Assembly: GCF_030704535.1 (NCBI RefSeq)
Contig: NC_081811.1
Coordinates: 5,187,001 to 5,251,000, forward strand
Direction: 5' to 3'
Source: Vitis vinifera
Lineage: Eukaryota; Streptophyta; Magnoliopsida; Vitales; Vitaceae
Length of the DNA: 64,000 nt
Part shown: positions 11,006-24,005 of the stretch, piece after piece
Numbering within the stretch: position 1 is the stretch's first letter
How the letters are laid out: every line of letters starts with the position of its first letter
Program-made: the position numbers and the translations under genes
The notes under the pieces: generated by a model
Databases searched by the model: none
The model's input: only the letters and a program-made list of their open reading frames with translations
What the model was told of the DNA's origin: nothing

Positions 11006-13380
11006 GTAAGATAACTCAACCCCTTCTTTGTTTTTACTCTTTTTTCAATAATTTCATCTGGGTTTCAGTGGTAGCTTATTATTTCATAGAGCTGTTGGGT
11101 TTTGATGAATTGTTAACAATGGAGCTCTCCATGATTGCTGGAGTTATGACAAAAGGCATATATCATGACATTCTTCCTCCATCTTCAGCTCTTAATGATA
11201 TTTTGCTTGTATATGACACATTGCACTCTCATTTTAAAATGGAAACTTCATGGCGGTACATCGAGATGATTTGAAGCAGTTTGACGTCTCAGAGTCAACC
11301 TATTTCATTTCATTTCTTCTTGATTCCATATCCTAGGAGTTTGGGATTTAAAATGATTAAAGAAAATTTCCTCTGTGCTAGAAACGGTAATAAATTTATA
11401 TGCTGTTTACTAAATTGGGATATGTTTGTAACCATTGAAAGGGGAGGCTGACAGGCTAGGAAGAAGGTGGCAGTAGCAAAATATAGGTAGAAAAAGGAGA
11501 GAAACCGACTGTAATTGGATTGGCCTTGGGCCTATTTGAACCTAATTCATTTTCCTTCTTTTCTTGGTTAAATCTGATATGACTCGGAAAATAAAAAATT
11601 GAAAAAGATGTTTCATCTGAGTTAGTAATGCTAGTGATAAACGGTGTAAAAGGGCTGTTATAAAGTCAGACCCATTTTAGTTATGAACAGCATTCTTCTA
11701 GGTAGATGGTTTTGAAGGTTTAAGGTGGAGGTTGAACAGCTATGGAGTGGGGTGATTGTTTTGAAATTGGAAATGTGGTGGGAAATCAAATGGGGACTAT
11801 CATTAGTAATTCTGTATCCTTTTGGGCCTCAGGAGCAATTTTTCATTATGAAAATAAAATTCTTTATTAGTAAACATAATACTTAGGTGATGTTTGGATA
11901 CATTTCTTGTTTTTTTTGTTTTTAAAAATAATTTTTATTTCTGCATAAGAGTTCTCATATTTTGTATATGCATTCCTATTTTTATAAGTAGTCATAATAT
12001 ATATGTGAGATACATTAAAAATTTCCAGGACTGAGATATACTCTTTTTTGCCGATCAAAAAAAATAAAAAAAAGGACTATTTATACAAAATGTATGGTTT
12101 TGAGCACAAGGCTTTTGGTTGAAACTCTGCATTTATCAGGAAATTTGATAAATGAAGGTCCCATTGATGAACCTTTTTCAAAGAAGAAGGGACTGCTTCA
12201 GAACATATTTGAATCATTATTCCAATAGAATCCAGGATTCTGGAAATTATGAAGAATTGACATCTGAGATAATGATGATGCTTCAGATATGTTGTGGGAG
12301 AACAAGACAATTCAAGAAGGTTGGTACTTGGTACTGCCAAGGAATGTTTATACACACCAGGAATGAGCAGAAAGCCAAGAGCATGTATTGAAGATACTTG
12401 GTCAGTGTTGTTTCATGTATATATGTGTATGTGTACTTAAATCTTGAATTTTTCTTTTTGATAGGTAAATTTTTGTCCCCATTAGGACTTGTACCTGAAA
12501 CCTCCCACAAACCCTGCCTACCCCTTTACCACTTGAGCCAGGCCTCAAGGCCTTCTTTAATCTTGAATTGCATACTGATTGAAATGATTGATGATGGTTT
12601 GGGTTTTACAGGTCATTCAAGAATTATACAGACACCTTATGAATCCCTTCATGGGTCAATAATACCCATATTTTGGTGCATCACTTGAGCAGGGAATTCA
12701 CATCTTCCTTTTTTGTCTCCTTGTGCTCCAGGTAGTTTCTGCATTTGGCTTTCTGCAAAATCATTTTGTACATTTGTCCCGTGTATGATGAAACAGATAC
12801 AAGTATCAGTGTCTTTCACAGATATGAGGTATTTGAAATGTTTTCCTCAGAAAAAATTAGGTCAAATAGCCATAGACAGGTGCAGAGGCCTAAAAAAGAG
12901 TCTCCTTGTTAGTAGTTGTGGCTTTAATTGACACAAATTTTAGTTGTGTAAATTAACTTTTGTAGGCGTTTTTTTATATTAGTTATGTTTGTCTATCAAA
13001 AAGAACCAAAAAAGAAAAAAAAAATTGTTAGTTATTCTTCATATTGGTAGTGTCTGGTAAGTCGTATATGTTCGAAATAGTTCTTTCAATATGTGTTTCC
13101 TTTGTGAATGACCAAAATTAAAGTTGTATTGATATCTTGAGTTAAAATTCAATAGAGTAGTCTTTCCTCTTCAATTAAAATGCTAGTTGAGCCTTTATGA
13201 TCTTTCTCCTTCTCTTTTTCATCTTTCCTTGTTACCGATCAGTAAAATCATCAAGTGATATCATTTTTAGGCTGTGGCACATAAAAAAGGTCGTTTCCTA
13301 TGAAATAAAGTCTTGTCCTGATCTGTTTTGAATTAATCTTTCATCCCACTAATTATTATTCTATGGCTTCATGCATACAG
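11006..13380 (+). other. Putative leader intron of the CesA-like gene
   Basis: This would be a 2.4-kb 5' UTR intron running from GTAAGA to CAG. It contains a SINE (12451-12558) and otherwise AT-rich sequence. A short open frame near 12152-12391 resembles nothing known to me. Confidence 0.35.
12440..12569 (-). mobile_element. tRNA-like SINE with 11-bp target-site duplication
   Basis: Read on the minus strand, the 108-bp body (12558-12451) has a pol III box A-like TGGCTCAAGTGG. About 45 bp later comes a box B-like GGTACAAGTCC. The element ends TTACCTATCAAAAAGAAAAA, which resembles the 3' tails of LINEs in this same window. The direct repeat AATCTTGAATT flanks it exactly at 12440-12450 and 12559-12569. 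A perfect target duplication and a LINE-like tail are hallmarks of LINE-mobilised SINEs. It sits in the putative leader intron of the CesA-like gene, antisense to it. Confidence 0.8.
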
Positions 13381-13417
13381 CTCAAGAGACACTGACAGGA
13401 TTTTTCAAGGCTGAATA

Positions 13418-16400
13418 ATGAGTTTCAATTCTAATATTTGGGAGGAAAGGCTTTGTCAGTGGAAGCTGGCAAGGGAGAGACTGCTACGAAGAACTGGAAG
13501 CCAAGAAGAGATACCTGATCCATCTGACCTTGGTTCGGTAGATGAGATGGAACTTCGACAGCCAGAAATGTATGCAAATTATTGCCACTCAGAATATGTG
13601 TTCAGTATAAGGTTTAGGATGTTGTTGAATATTACATGGCAATGGTAATTCTATATTTTCTTCCATAGCCTTCAGATGAGTCTGATCAGCATAGTAAAAT
13701 CTACTTTGTTGCATATATCCTATCACATCTTGTGTTTAGCCCTTTTCCTTTCTGTCCTTGTTATTTACCTATTTATATTCATTCCCACCAATGAAGTTAT
13801 GTCTTGTGTTGGGGCCTTTTTAGGATATCATCAATAATGCGATACTGAACCTTATCACTATCACAATTATTATAATGAATATTTGGGTTTTGATGGAAAA
13901 AAACAACAACAATATTTTTGGTGCCAATTTGAATACAGTAGTTTGAAACCATCAGGTTGGGGGAAGGAGGATTATGAAGAAAAAGATGAAGTGCACAATA
14001 GAATGTTGAAATTTTGATACTTTGCATTCTGATAATGATGGCAGTTATCATGTTTCCTATCTGTGATATACATTTCATACAAATATACGTATGTAGGTAC
14101 ATACATAAAATCATATATGTATGAATACATACGTAGGTACACATGCAGATATAAGCTGTTTCTCAAGGGCAAGAAGCTTATTCTATTTTTGTGAAGTGTG
14201 GGAGTTTTGTTGCTGAAATCTCTCTGTATGCACACTATTTCAAGTTATGGCTTTCATTATCTAATAATAATTCATAATTTATTACTTTTTTTTTCTTTTT
14301 TCTTTCTGGTAGGGATAACGAAAGTCGGCAATTTCTTTCAAGAAAAGTTCCCATACCTCCCTCAATGATCTACCCCTATAGGGTCTCAGTGATCTTCCGG
14401 CTTGTTATTTTAGCTTTTTTCCTCCGATATCGATTGACCCATCCTGTACATAATGCATATGGGCTTTGGTTAGCTTCAGTGTTCTGTGAAGTTTGGTTTT
14501 CCGTATCTTGGATTCTAGATCAGCTTCCCAAGTGGCAACCAGTAAACAGGCAAACATTCCCTGAACGCCTTTGCATGAGGTGAAGAAGTTATTATATCAT
14601 AATAATTCTCTTTGTTTTTGCAAGAATATCGGGATGAGGGTGAAGTCAGCTAGCATCCATTCTCTCCTCTGCCTTCTGTGTAGAGCAAATACTGAATGGT
14701 CAGATAACCCTAATCATGGATGCCAATTAATCCCCATGGTAAAAAAACAGCAAATTGGATCATTATATGGAGACACTGCTTGAATTTTCTATACTAAAAT
14801 TTCAAAAGAATGACATTAAGAAGTTAAGAAGTTCAATTCATTTCTGATTGGATTAGTTTTGTCCCAGGAGCACATATAGCCATGTTGATGCGATCTCTGG
14901 CCTTTCATTTGTACCTTGGATTCCCCTTGTTTTTTTTTTTGTCATTTCTGTTGTTTCATTTTAGTTGATTTTTAGCATTTTTATTTCATTAAAACATGCA
15001 GAAGATGATAACTATTTCAGGTACAACCAACCTGGAAAACCAAGTGGACTAGCTTCTGTTGATGTCTTTGTCAGTACTGCTGACCCTCTGAAAGAATCAC
15101 CTATTGTCATATCAAACACTATCCTTTCTATACTTTCTGTAGACTATCCAGCTGAAAAAGTTTCATGCTATGTTTCTGATGAGGGGGCAGCTCGATTAAC
15201 TCTGGAAACTCTATCGCTAACCTGTGATTTTGCAAGAAAATGGGTGCCCTTTTGCAAGAAATTCCAAATTGAGCCTCCATCTCCTGAGAGTTATTTCTCA
15301 CAAAAGGTTGACCATTTGAAATACAACCCATATCCGACATTTTCTAAGGAGAGAAGGTTAATGAAGGTGAGGTTCTTCTTTCTTGTGATATGATCTATTT
15401 AAAATATAGAAGCATCTTATTATGTTAGTTGGCAGATATGGTTTATCTGCAACTTTCTTGAATATTAAATAGAAATTATTTACTGGTTGTATATGGGAAC
15501 TGATATTGCTTGGTGTGGAGAGTGGACTTCTGATAGAAGATCCCCATGCGTCTTTCAAAAAAAGAAAAAAGAAAAAACAGAACAGAAAAAAGAAGATTTG
15601 CCTGCTGCCCATTTTTGTTCCTTAAAATTGTCGTAATATCACAGTACTCTTTTTTTTTCCCTCTTAACAGTGATTATCCAAGTTTTCAGCATGGAATGAC
15701 CAGCTGAATGGAGTAGAATATAGCTAGAATAAGTTGGAAAAAATTACTTATGGTTTTGTAGTGCTTTCAGTACCAAAATGACACTTTGAGAAAGATACTT
15801 TCTGATTTTCATTGAATATGTGATGAGCGATTAGCACTCTTTGAACCATAACTTTGAGAAAGGACTCTGAGGTTTTACTTCCTTTTGTGCATTCCACCAA
15901 TTTCTGAAGTATTTTGAGGTTTTTAGGTTATCTAGGTTTACTGGAAGCGAAATAACTAATGTTCTGCAATTATTTGAGTAAGAGGACTTCTGCTTTTGAA
16001 GATTTGCAATTTATGAAAACTATATGCTTCCAACTCTTGCTTCATCTTCTTCTACTCAAACGAGGGATTAGCTGCAGAGAGTTAAATCCTATGTGATTGA
16101 TAGGTTTATGTTTGGAAGTCATGTAAATCTTTATTCAACTGAGCAAGCATTAGAAGACAGCAAGAGATTGGGGTGATCTAAGACATTGATACAGGTTGGA
16201 AAGATTGCCTGTTTGTTTTATTTGTTACTCTGCTTGGAACACCTGTATTTTGATACACATACCACACAAACATCTTTTTATTTACCAGTACCCTATTCTG
16301 CACTTTTTTTTGGTAGTTTGGGATATCAGCTATGTTATGCTGCTGGAGAGCTAACTAAAACATATGAACTGGGTTATGAATGCAAGTTTAGTCACTCCAC

Positions 16401-19400
16401 CTTTGACCTTTGCTTGTGAATGACTAGTAAAATCAAATGTTGCTAATTATCACTAGGCTGACCTCATTTATGTTAAGCATGTGCAAGATCATCTCACAAG
16501 GCTTGAAGACATCTCTAACTACCAGTGAGCAGTATTGTTGCACCAAGATGATCACTACTTTCTCAATTTCCTTGATGTGAGAATTAATTGATTTTTCTAA
16601 AATGGTATATTCCCCTTTCGGATAGTTCACACCAATAATGATTTTAGGCTATCTAACCTTGTGGAGGCTTTATTAATAACTTCAAAATTTCAGGTATTCA
16701 TGGCCCCATCCAATTTCAAGATATTAGTAAACTTCTGCTTTCCATTTAATTCTGGGCCATCTCCTTGCCAAAAAATAATAAAAATACAACATGTTTTTAC
16801 AGTATTTGCAGTGCTTAGGGATTTTGATGGAACAATCATGATTTTTATTTATCAGTGATTTCAAGTTTTTGCATGGAAGGGGGAATTTACCTTAGTCTGA
16901 TTTTTGTACTGTTTCACTATATTGGGAACGATTATGAAGGTTCATTTGAATGGTACGTTGGAACTCACAATTCCTTACTAACTAGGAATTTGAGATTAGG
17001 AATTTATTTATTGCTTAATGAATAGACCAGAAATTCTTTAATTTTTTTTTTCTTCTGAAGCCTGCTATTTCTATTTACAGAGGCGATATGAAGATTTTAA
17101 AGCCCAAATTAATGGTCTGATAACCAAGTTCCAAGATGTACCTTCTGAGGGTTGGACAATGAAGGATGGCACTCCATGGCCTGGAAATGACATAAAAAAT
17201 CATCTGGGCATGATGCAGGTTTTTTGTTCAATGCTCTTAATAACAACATGCACTTGCCTCTTTTAGCGTCTGAACAAGTTCACTGTTTCAGATAATAATG
17301 GGTCGCGGTGGGCCTCATGGCAGTGATACTAGAGCTTTGCCACAAGTAGTTTATGTGTCTCGGGAAAAACGCCCTGGTTTCCATCACAACAATAAGGCGG
17401 GTGCCATGAATGCCCTGGTACAATGTGAAGTTCTGGACATTAATGTGAAATAGGTGCACAGCAAAAAGAAGGGTCTCACTGTTTGATTTTTAGGTCCGAG
17501 TGTCAGCTCTTCTTACAAATGGGACCTACATTTTGAATCTGGATTCTGATCACTATATAAACAACAGCAGAACTTTCCTTGAAGCAATGTGCTTTTTGAT
17601 GGATCCCAGTAACCAGAAGATATGCTTTGTTCAATTTCCTCAGAGATTCGAGGGTGTTGATGCAAATGATCGGTATGGGAGCCACAACACAATCTTCTAT
17701 GATGTAAGTAATTTGACTGGTCCACTCACTCATTACTTGTTGAAGATAATCTTTGCATGTCAAATGCCACATATAACTAGGCAAAGATTATGTTCTGTTG
17801 GCATGAACCAATCCGCCAAGTGCATGCTTTTGACCATATATATATGCACTGTTTATATGTTATGATATGCTAGGTAGCTGTTGCCAAATGTTTAATAAAG
17901 AAGCACACCTAGTGACCTTCAGAATTACTCTGAATGAGCAACATGTATTTTTCTCCATTGTGGGTGTACACCCCAGGAGCACCCTTGCATAGAAATTTAA
18001 CGCAATAAATGTACATTATTGCCAGAGAAATCAATAAGTGACGCACATTCTCCCAACTTGATGAATCTCTTGCTTATTAGTTTGTTTCCAGTGCTTTGTG
18101 ACCCTTGCATTATAGCAGCGCAGGTGTAAGGATAAAATTGCATGAAAAAGGGATACCATTTGGTCGCTATAACACTTTTAGGTTCAATTTTTGAGATTGA
18201 GGACAATTCACTCACTGATTTTGATTTTCCATACATTAACATGCATAAGGTCTTCTATCAGACTACTATTATAATCAAATGTTTACTATAGTTTGCATGA
18301 ATTTTGATTGTATAGATGCCTCTATGTATAATCTTCACTTAAGAGTTGAGGTTGTTGCTGAGGATTCCCTCGTTTTGTCACCTGTGAGTTCAGAGCTATA
18401 CTGTAAAAGGAAAAACACAATTACCTGTACTAATTGTTGACCATGCTTGCTGCTACCCATGCTTGTGTGAGGATGGGTTCTGTTTCTCATCCTTTCTTTT
18501 ATCTTTCTCCTTGTAGATCAACTTGAAGGGTTTCGATGGAATACAAGGGCCTTTTTATCTTGGCACAGGTTGCTTCTTGTACCGGAAAGCTTTATGTGGT
18601 TATGACCCATCTTTTGAGCAAAAGATTCTCAACACAAGATGGTTGGATCTTAGAATGAAGAGGCCAAGTGACAACCATGGCCATTATTTTTCTGATGCTT
18701 CTGATGAAAGCAGCTCGAGTTTACTCGTTCAGGAACTGAACAGTCTTGAAAGGGAATTTCCATCTAGTTTCCAAAGCATGGAGATGTGTTTTGGCCAGGC
18801 TCCACTTCTTATTGCATCAAATTTTGTTGATGATGACATATTTTCTTCGTATGCCACAATTGAAGAAATTCTAAGAGCAGCAATTCATGTAATCAGTTGT
18901 GATTATGAAGACAAGACTGCTTGGGGGATAGAGGTAATGGAATAGCCATTAGGAAGCTTTTTTTCACAGGGACTAGCATTTCTCCATAAAGGACTGACTT
19001 GCTTGGGAAAAATTTGACAATGATTCTTTAGCACTGAAAGGTATGTCGTACATGGAAACAAGTGGGAAACGAGATTGGAAGTGCCCTAGGAAGGCCGGGC
19101 AAATAAGAAGGAAATAATTGGAAATGGCCAATGTTTGAAATGTCAGAACATAGGTTTGTGTTAGCCTTGGTTAATTATTTGCAGCTGGTATCCATATGTT
19201 ACCAGAACACTATGCAATTGTTCACCATGCTACTTCTCATATGTTCTCCCACTGTTTGCCACATTTTCCCCCCTTTTTACAACTACCCACATTTCTCTGC
19301 TTAAGACAGAGTAAAAAAGTACCACTTCAGATATCTCAGTTATTCTTCCCATAAACTGTTATGGTGTGGAAATCATTATTTACACTAATCTCTGTAGGTT

Positions 19401-21077
19401 GGCTGGATATATGGCTCTCAGACTGGGGATGTTCTGACTGGTCTGAAGATGCATGCTAGAGGATGGAGATCTGTATATTGTATGCCAGTTCGTGCCGCCT
19501 TTAGAGGATCAGCACCTATTAATCTTTCAGATCGTCTAACCCAGGTGCTTTTTTGGGCCACTAGCTCTATTGAAATTCTTTTCAGTCGGCATTGTCCAAT
19601 CTGGTATGGATATGGTGGTGGGCTTAAGCTGTTGGAGAGAGTTGCTTATATAAATGCCGTCATATATCCCATTTTTTCCGTTCCCCTGCTGATTTACTGT
19701 GCTTTACCTGCCATTTGCCATCTCAGTGGGAAGTCTATCATTAGTCCGGTAGGTACCACCGGTTCAGTATGCTAACTTTGGGAACAAACTTGTCTATTTA
19801 CATACTATGAGAATCAAGAATTCCTATTTTTTGTTACTTCTCCTATTTTGAAGTGGCGAAATGATCCTCTCTATTATCTTGGAAAAAATATTGCTTTTGG
19901 AATGGGAATATCAGTTTGTCTTTCCCTGAGTTGTGAACTATGTGCCCTCCTCCACAAGCAAAAGTTTAGTAAGATTGTCATGGTAAATGACATGTTTGGA
20001 TGGTTTTTGGAAATTTAAAGGTTTCATTGGTTGTGTTTAATCCAGGTTTAGTAGGGATAGATCCATTTCCTATAAGGAGGTCATTCTTTTTTATTATTTT
20101 ATTTTATTTGTTCACAATCACTTTTATGACTTTTCTGTTGATGGCTTCCAACAGTCTTTTAAGGTATATTAGAACTTCCTCGTTAGATAGGATATTCCTT
20201 TAGGCCTTGATTTTAGGCATATACCTCTGCTAGCACTTGAACTGAACTGCTGTACTTGTGAATTTTAGTTAAAATAAAATCTAGAAGGGTTTCATCTTGC
20301 TAAAATAGGGAAAGCAACTAGTATTTGAGAAGCCTCAAGGGAGGTTGGTTTATAATATTTACTGCATTCTTTTTAATTTCCAAATTTTCGACATTGAAAC
20401 TCGAGCAACACCTTAATTTCTCGAGTATCTCTTTGCGGAACTTGCATAGGCCAAACCATGCCTCACCATGCTCTCCTCTTATTATTAATTTGCAGATTAC
20501 TTATGAGGCAAACATCTGGTTCATGCTTGTTGTATTGTCTATTTTCGCACATGGGTTTCTTGAGCTTAGGTGGAGTGGTGTAAGTCTTCAAGAGCGGTGG
20601 AGAAATCAGCAGTTTTGGGTGATTGCTGGTGTATCTTCCCATTTCTTTGCTATTTTCCAGGGTTTGTTTAAGGTCATGCTGGGTTTAAATACAAGGTCAA
20701 GCACATTGATGAAGACACATGATGAGGACAGTGCCATCGAGTTTTATAAATTCAAATGGACATCACTTCTGATCCTGCCAACAACATTGATTCTCATCAA
20801 CTTGTGGGCTGTTGTTGCAATGATCTTTTCAATAGTTGTCCATGGCTATGGGTCTTTTGGCCCACTGTTTGCAAAGCTGTTTTTCTCATTCTGTGTGATT
20901 GTTCACCTATACCCATTCTTGAAGGGATTATTAGTTCGGAAGCACAATATTCCAACAGTAGTCATACTATGGTCTCTAATTTTAGCAACCCTATTCTGTC
21001 TGCTGTGGGTTCGACTTGATCCTTTTACCACTAGGTTCCAGGGACCAGATGCTGAGGCCTGTGGCTATGAATGCTGA
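13418..21077 (+). CDS. RING-less cellulose-synthase-like GT2 protein with altered catalytic motifs
   Basis: Exons: 13418-13569, 14313-14579, 15021-15366, 17081-17218, 17292-17417, 17494-17703, 18517-18933, 19398-19748, 20496-21077 (2589 nt, 862 residues). Homology to CESA is clear from [10 protein letters not shown] onward: two N-terminal membrane segments, plant-conserved region ([19 protein letters not shown]), GT2 core, short class-specific region (about 435-530) and six C-terminal membrane segments. True CESAs are about 1000-1090 residues; the missing part is the RING finger and first variable region. An in-frame stop just before the ATG rules out extension within this exon. Motifs: DDG is DEG (193-195), DxD is DSD (360-362, kept), TED is TGD (561-563), QxxRW is QVLFW (601-605), and the FxVTxK gating loop is replaced by STLMKT (about 738-743). 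Length and form recall the rice protein annotated as CESA11. Cellulose synthesis is doubtful. Confidence 0.9.
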
Positions 21078-21533
21078 TTCAAATGCTTAACTTAGTGTCA
21101 GGTTTCACAGCTCATGGAACACTAAAGCTTCTAACCTGCACTTAGAGGAAGACAGACACATTTTTTTACCCCACAAAGATGGCACGAAGGCTGCCTTGCA
21201 ATTTGGGATATTTTTCATTTGTTCTTGTTGTCTTCTCTCTGCCACTTGTTGAGCACATCAAGGCTTTCTGCTCCCCAGACAGGAGCTTCATTTTCAGGTA
21301 TTTCCTGATGTCTCCTTGGTTATTTTCCTAGTTTCCTACTGATGACTCAAATCTGTACCTGCATTAATTTCAGTGCCTGGCATGTTACTAACACTGTTTA
21401 CCCCCAAAAAGGCAAGGGAGAAAGATGTATTTTGTATCAGATAGTCTAGAAATTGTTTGCCACTTTGTGGAGAGCTCCTTGTATCTCTGGCTATCATACC
21501 ACTATGCTGTATCTTTAACTTAGTAATTTACCT

Positions 21534-21539
21534 AATAAA
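21534..21539 (+). terminator. Probable polyadenylation signal of the CesA-like gene
   Basis: AATAAA lies 457 bp after the stop codon. The intervening sequence has no frame of note and reads as 3' UTR. Inferred from sequence only. Confidence 0.4.
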
Positions 21540-21544
21540 ATTAC

Positions 21545-24005
21545 ATGGCTCTAGAGGTGTTATTCATTTGTCAAGTTTGATTTCATTTTCTGACAAATTG
21601 AGGGCTAACTTTATTTGAACTCTCCCTTTTGGTGTATAGACTCTCATTTGAAGGATGCCTCAGTTAGTGGTCTCAATTCTCTTGCCTTGTACATCTTGCA
21701 AAATGTGCCTGTCCCAAAAACAAGTCTCCAACATCCTTTTTTTATTTCACTGTAGATTATAGCAACACAGGTGGAATATATTAAGGCCATAATTATGATC
21801 ACTGCCCCCAACAAACCATCATCAATTTTTTCATGTCATCAACATTTACTTCCTAGAAAGCACAGATACTGTTTAGTTAGTGTTTTCGGAAATATTTTTC
21901 TGGCTTTAGAGGGCTAAAGCGGCTTCTTTGCTATGATGTGACACAGATGCTCTATGTTTAATGTCAAGTTTGATTTTCATCTCACAACTAACCCCCATCT
22001 GGATAATGATGTCCTGATATTGATGCTTTAAGCTCCATGGCACGATGTATTAAAACTTCCTAGGTTTTTTTTTTCTAAGTTGAAGAAGGAAAATCATAAG
22101 GGAACCCGTGATACCCTTCTGATTTTGAGGCATAAAACTTTGGGTCATCCAGTGTTGTCACATGCGTAGGGTTATGAAAGATTTGTTTAAATGAAGATTG
22201 ATCCATAGGGCTGATAATAGGCGAAAGCCAAGCACTCTGTGTACGAAATGTCTTTTAGGGTTCAGCAGTCCAAGGATGATTTATTATCTCTTTTGAGAAT
22301 CCAGAAACTATACAGAAGGGCCAATAATGTGGGGTGATAATGTGGTTGAAATACCAGGAGAGCATGGGGTGTATGTATGTGTATGTGTGCAGATGAGAAG
22401 ATGCCCCTGTGACTCACCCAACAAGAATTATATGCAGTGGGGTCCTGCTTACACAAGTTGGGTTTCGCTCATTTCTTAATCTTGGTATAGAAATTTTGAT
22501 TAAATTTCATTTGTTTTCTCTCCTAATTCAAGGCCCCTTGTTTTATTTAGATACTCCAATTTGGCTCCTCAAAATCTCGATTTCACATGCACATGTTCCC
22601 ATCTCCATCAACCACAGTGAAAATTTGTGGGTTGTGGGCTTTTTGTAAAAAACAAACAACCCAAGAGCAGAGCAATCACCCTTATGTTGGTTTTCAAGTT
22701 TTTGAGTCTGCAGTCCTTTCCTCACTTGTTATCTCATGTGAAACCCCATCTGTAAAAAGGTGTTGACAATGGAGTCATATTCTTTCATTCCAAGCATCTT
22801 GAACCATAAGTGGTAAAAGCCTGGTCCCATGCTAGGGGGAATATCACAACTGCTCTCCTTATTAACTACTGCCAAGTGGATGGCAGAGATGCATACAAGT
22901 GAAGGCTTACTCTCTTCACTTCCCTTCAGAATACAAATTAGAGTTGTTTTTTTTTCCTTCCCCTCAAAAGAAAAACACCCCTCTTTTTCTTTGCAGATTG
23001 GAAGTTTCTTGCTTTGTAAAGTGTTTCCTTTAAGATAATGTTAGTGCCTTAAAGGAGCTACAAGACACGGTATATATGGCCCTTATTAGATTGAGAGTCG
23101 CCATCTCCTTGTACGGACTCTGAGGTGAATAACTCGAGAGTTCATTTGTGGGGTTTTCGTTAAAAGTTGCCCCTCTTTGCTTTTTTGTGTGTGAGAGAGA
23201 GACATGTAGAGAGAAGGCATTATCTCCTTGAGATTCTTAGAATTCAAGTAAATTGAGAGAGATGGCCAATTGCTAAGATGGTTCAAATCAGAGGCATCCT
23301 ATTTCCACATATTTATTCATTTCCTTAAATCCATCTACACACTTGAAGGGAGGAAAAGAGGCACAAGGCTGTTAAAAAAGTGAATTCCACCTCTTGTCTC
23401 TGTACGACAATGATAGACATCCATTTGAATCTGGTTCCTTCAATCTCAAACTTGAAAAAAAGGTCTCCATGGAAGTCCAAGTAACTTTCAACTGTATGCG
23501 AGCGTGTGCGACTGAGAGAACTTTCAACTGTATGCGAGCGTCTATGACTGAGACAATGAAGGAAACCACTAGACTAAGGAGATTAGCATCCCTTGGGAGA
23601 GGTTGCTATAGGAGTAAAACAGAAAAGGGAAAGCCATGGCTCCAAAACAGATTTTTTTTTTTTTTGATTGTTTATGGATAGAACTGCAAGATTATAAGGT
23701 AAATTCAATGGGGCAAAGAGCAGCCGATGCTGAGACAAGCCTTATTCTGCAATTCTACCCCACACTCGATAAGAAAAAGGCTAAAAAAAAAAGGGATTGT
23801 CTTGCTCACAAATATTCCAAAACCAGAGGTGAGAAATGTTTGTATCAGACCTATGTACAAGAGAAATTAAAAATCTGTGACACACACCTTCAATGAGAAA
23901 CAGCATTTGATCCAGCCTCTCTCCCATATGAAAATTTTGCAATACATTCCTCCCCCTCCCCCCAAAAGTGACCAGAGGCTTCACATCCATATGTCAAGAT
24001 ATAAG
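21545..24005. other. Region between the convergent CesA-like and MYB genes
   Basis: I see no gene. There are scattered T-runs and a direct repeat of TTTCAACTGTATGCGAGCGT at 23487 and 23522 (35-bp period). The right end should contain the 3' UTR of the MYB gene. Confidence 0.5.

Noticed and set aside
10513-11014. Overlapping open frames of about 110-147 residues on both strands
   Set aside because: Compositionally biased and unlike any family I know. The plus frame does not join the next exon in frame and is better read as 5' leader.
12152-12391. 79-residue open frame in the putative CesA-like leader intron
   Set aside because: No recognisable domain, no splice continuity with the coding exons, and chance length.
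12960-13030. Possible further LINE tail (GTCTATCAAAAAGAACC)
   Set aside because: Only the tail-like word is present; no upstream LINE sequence or target duplication was recognised.
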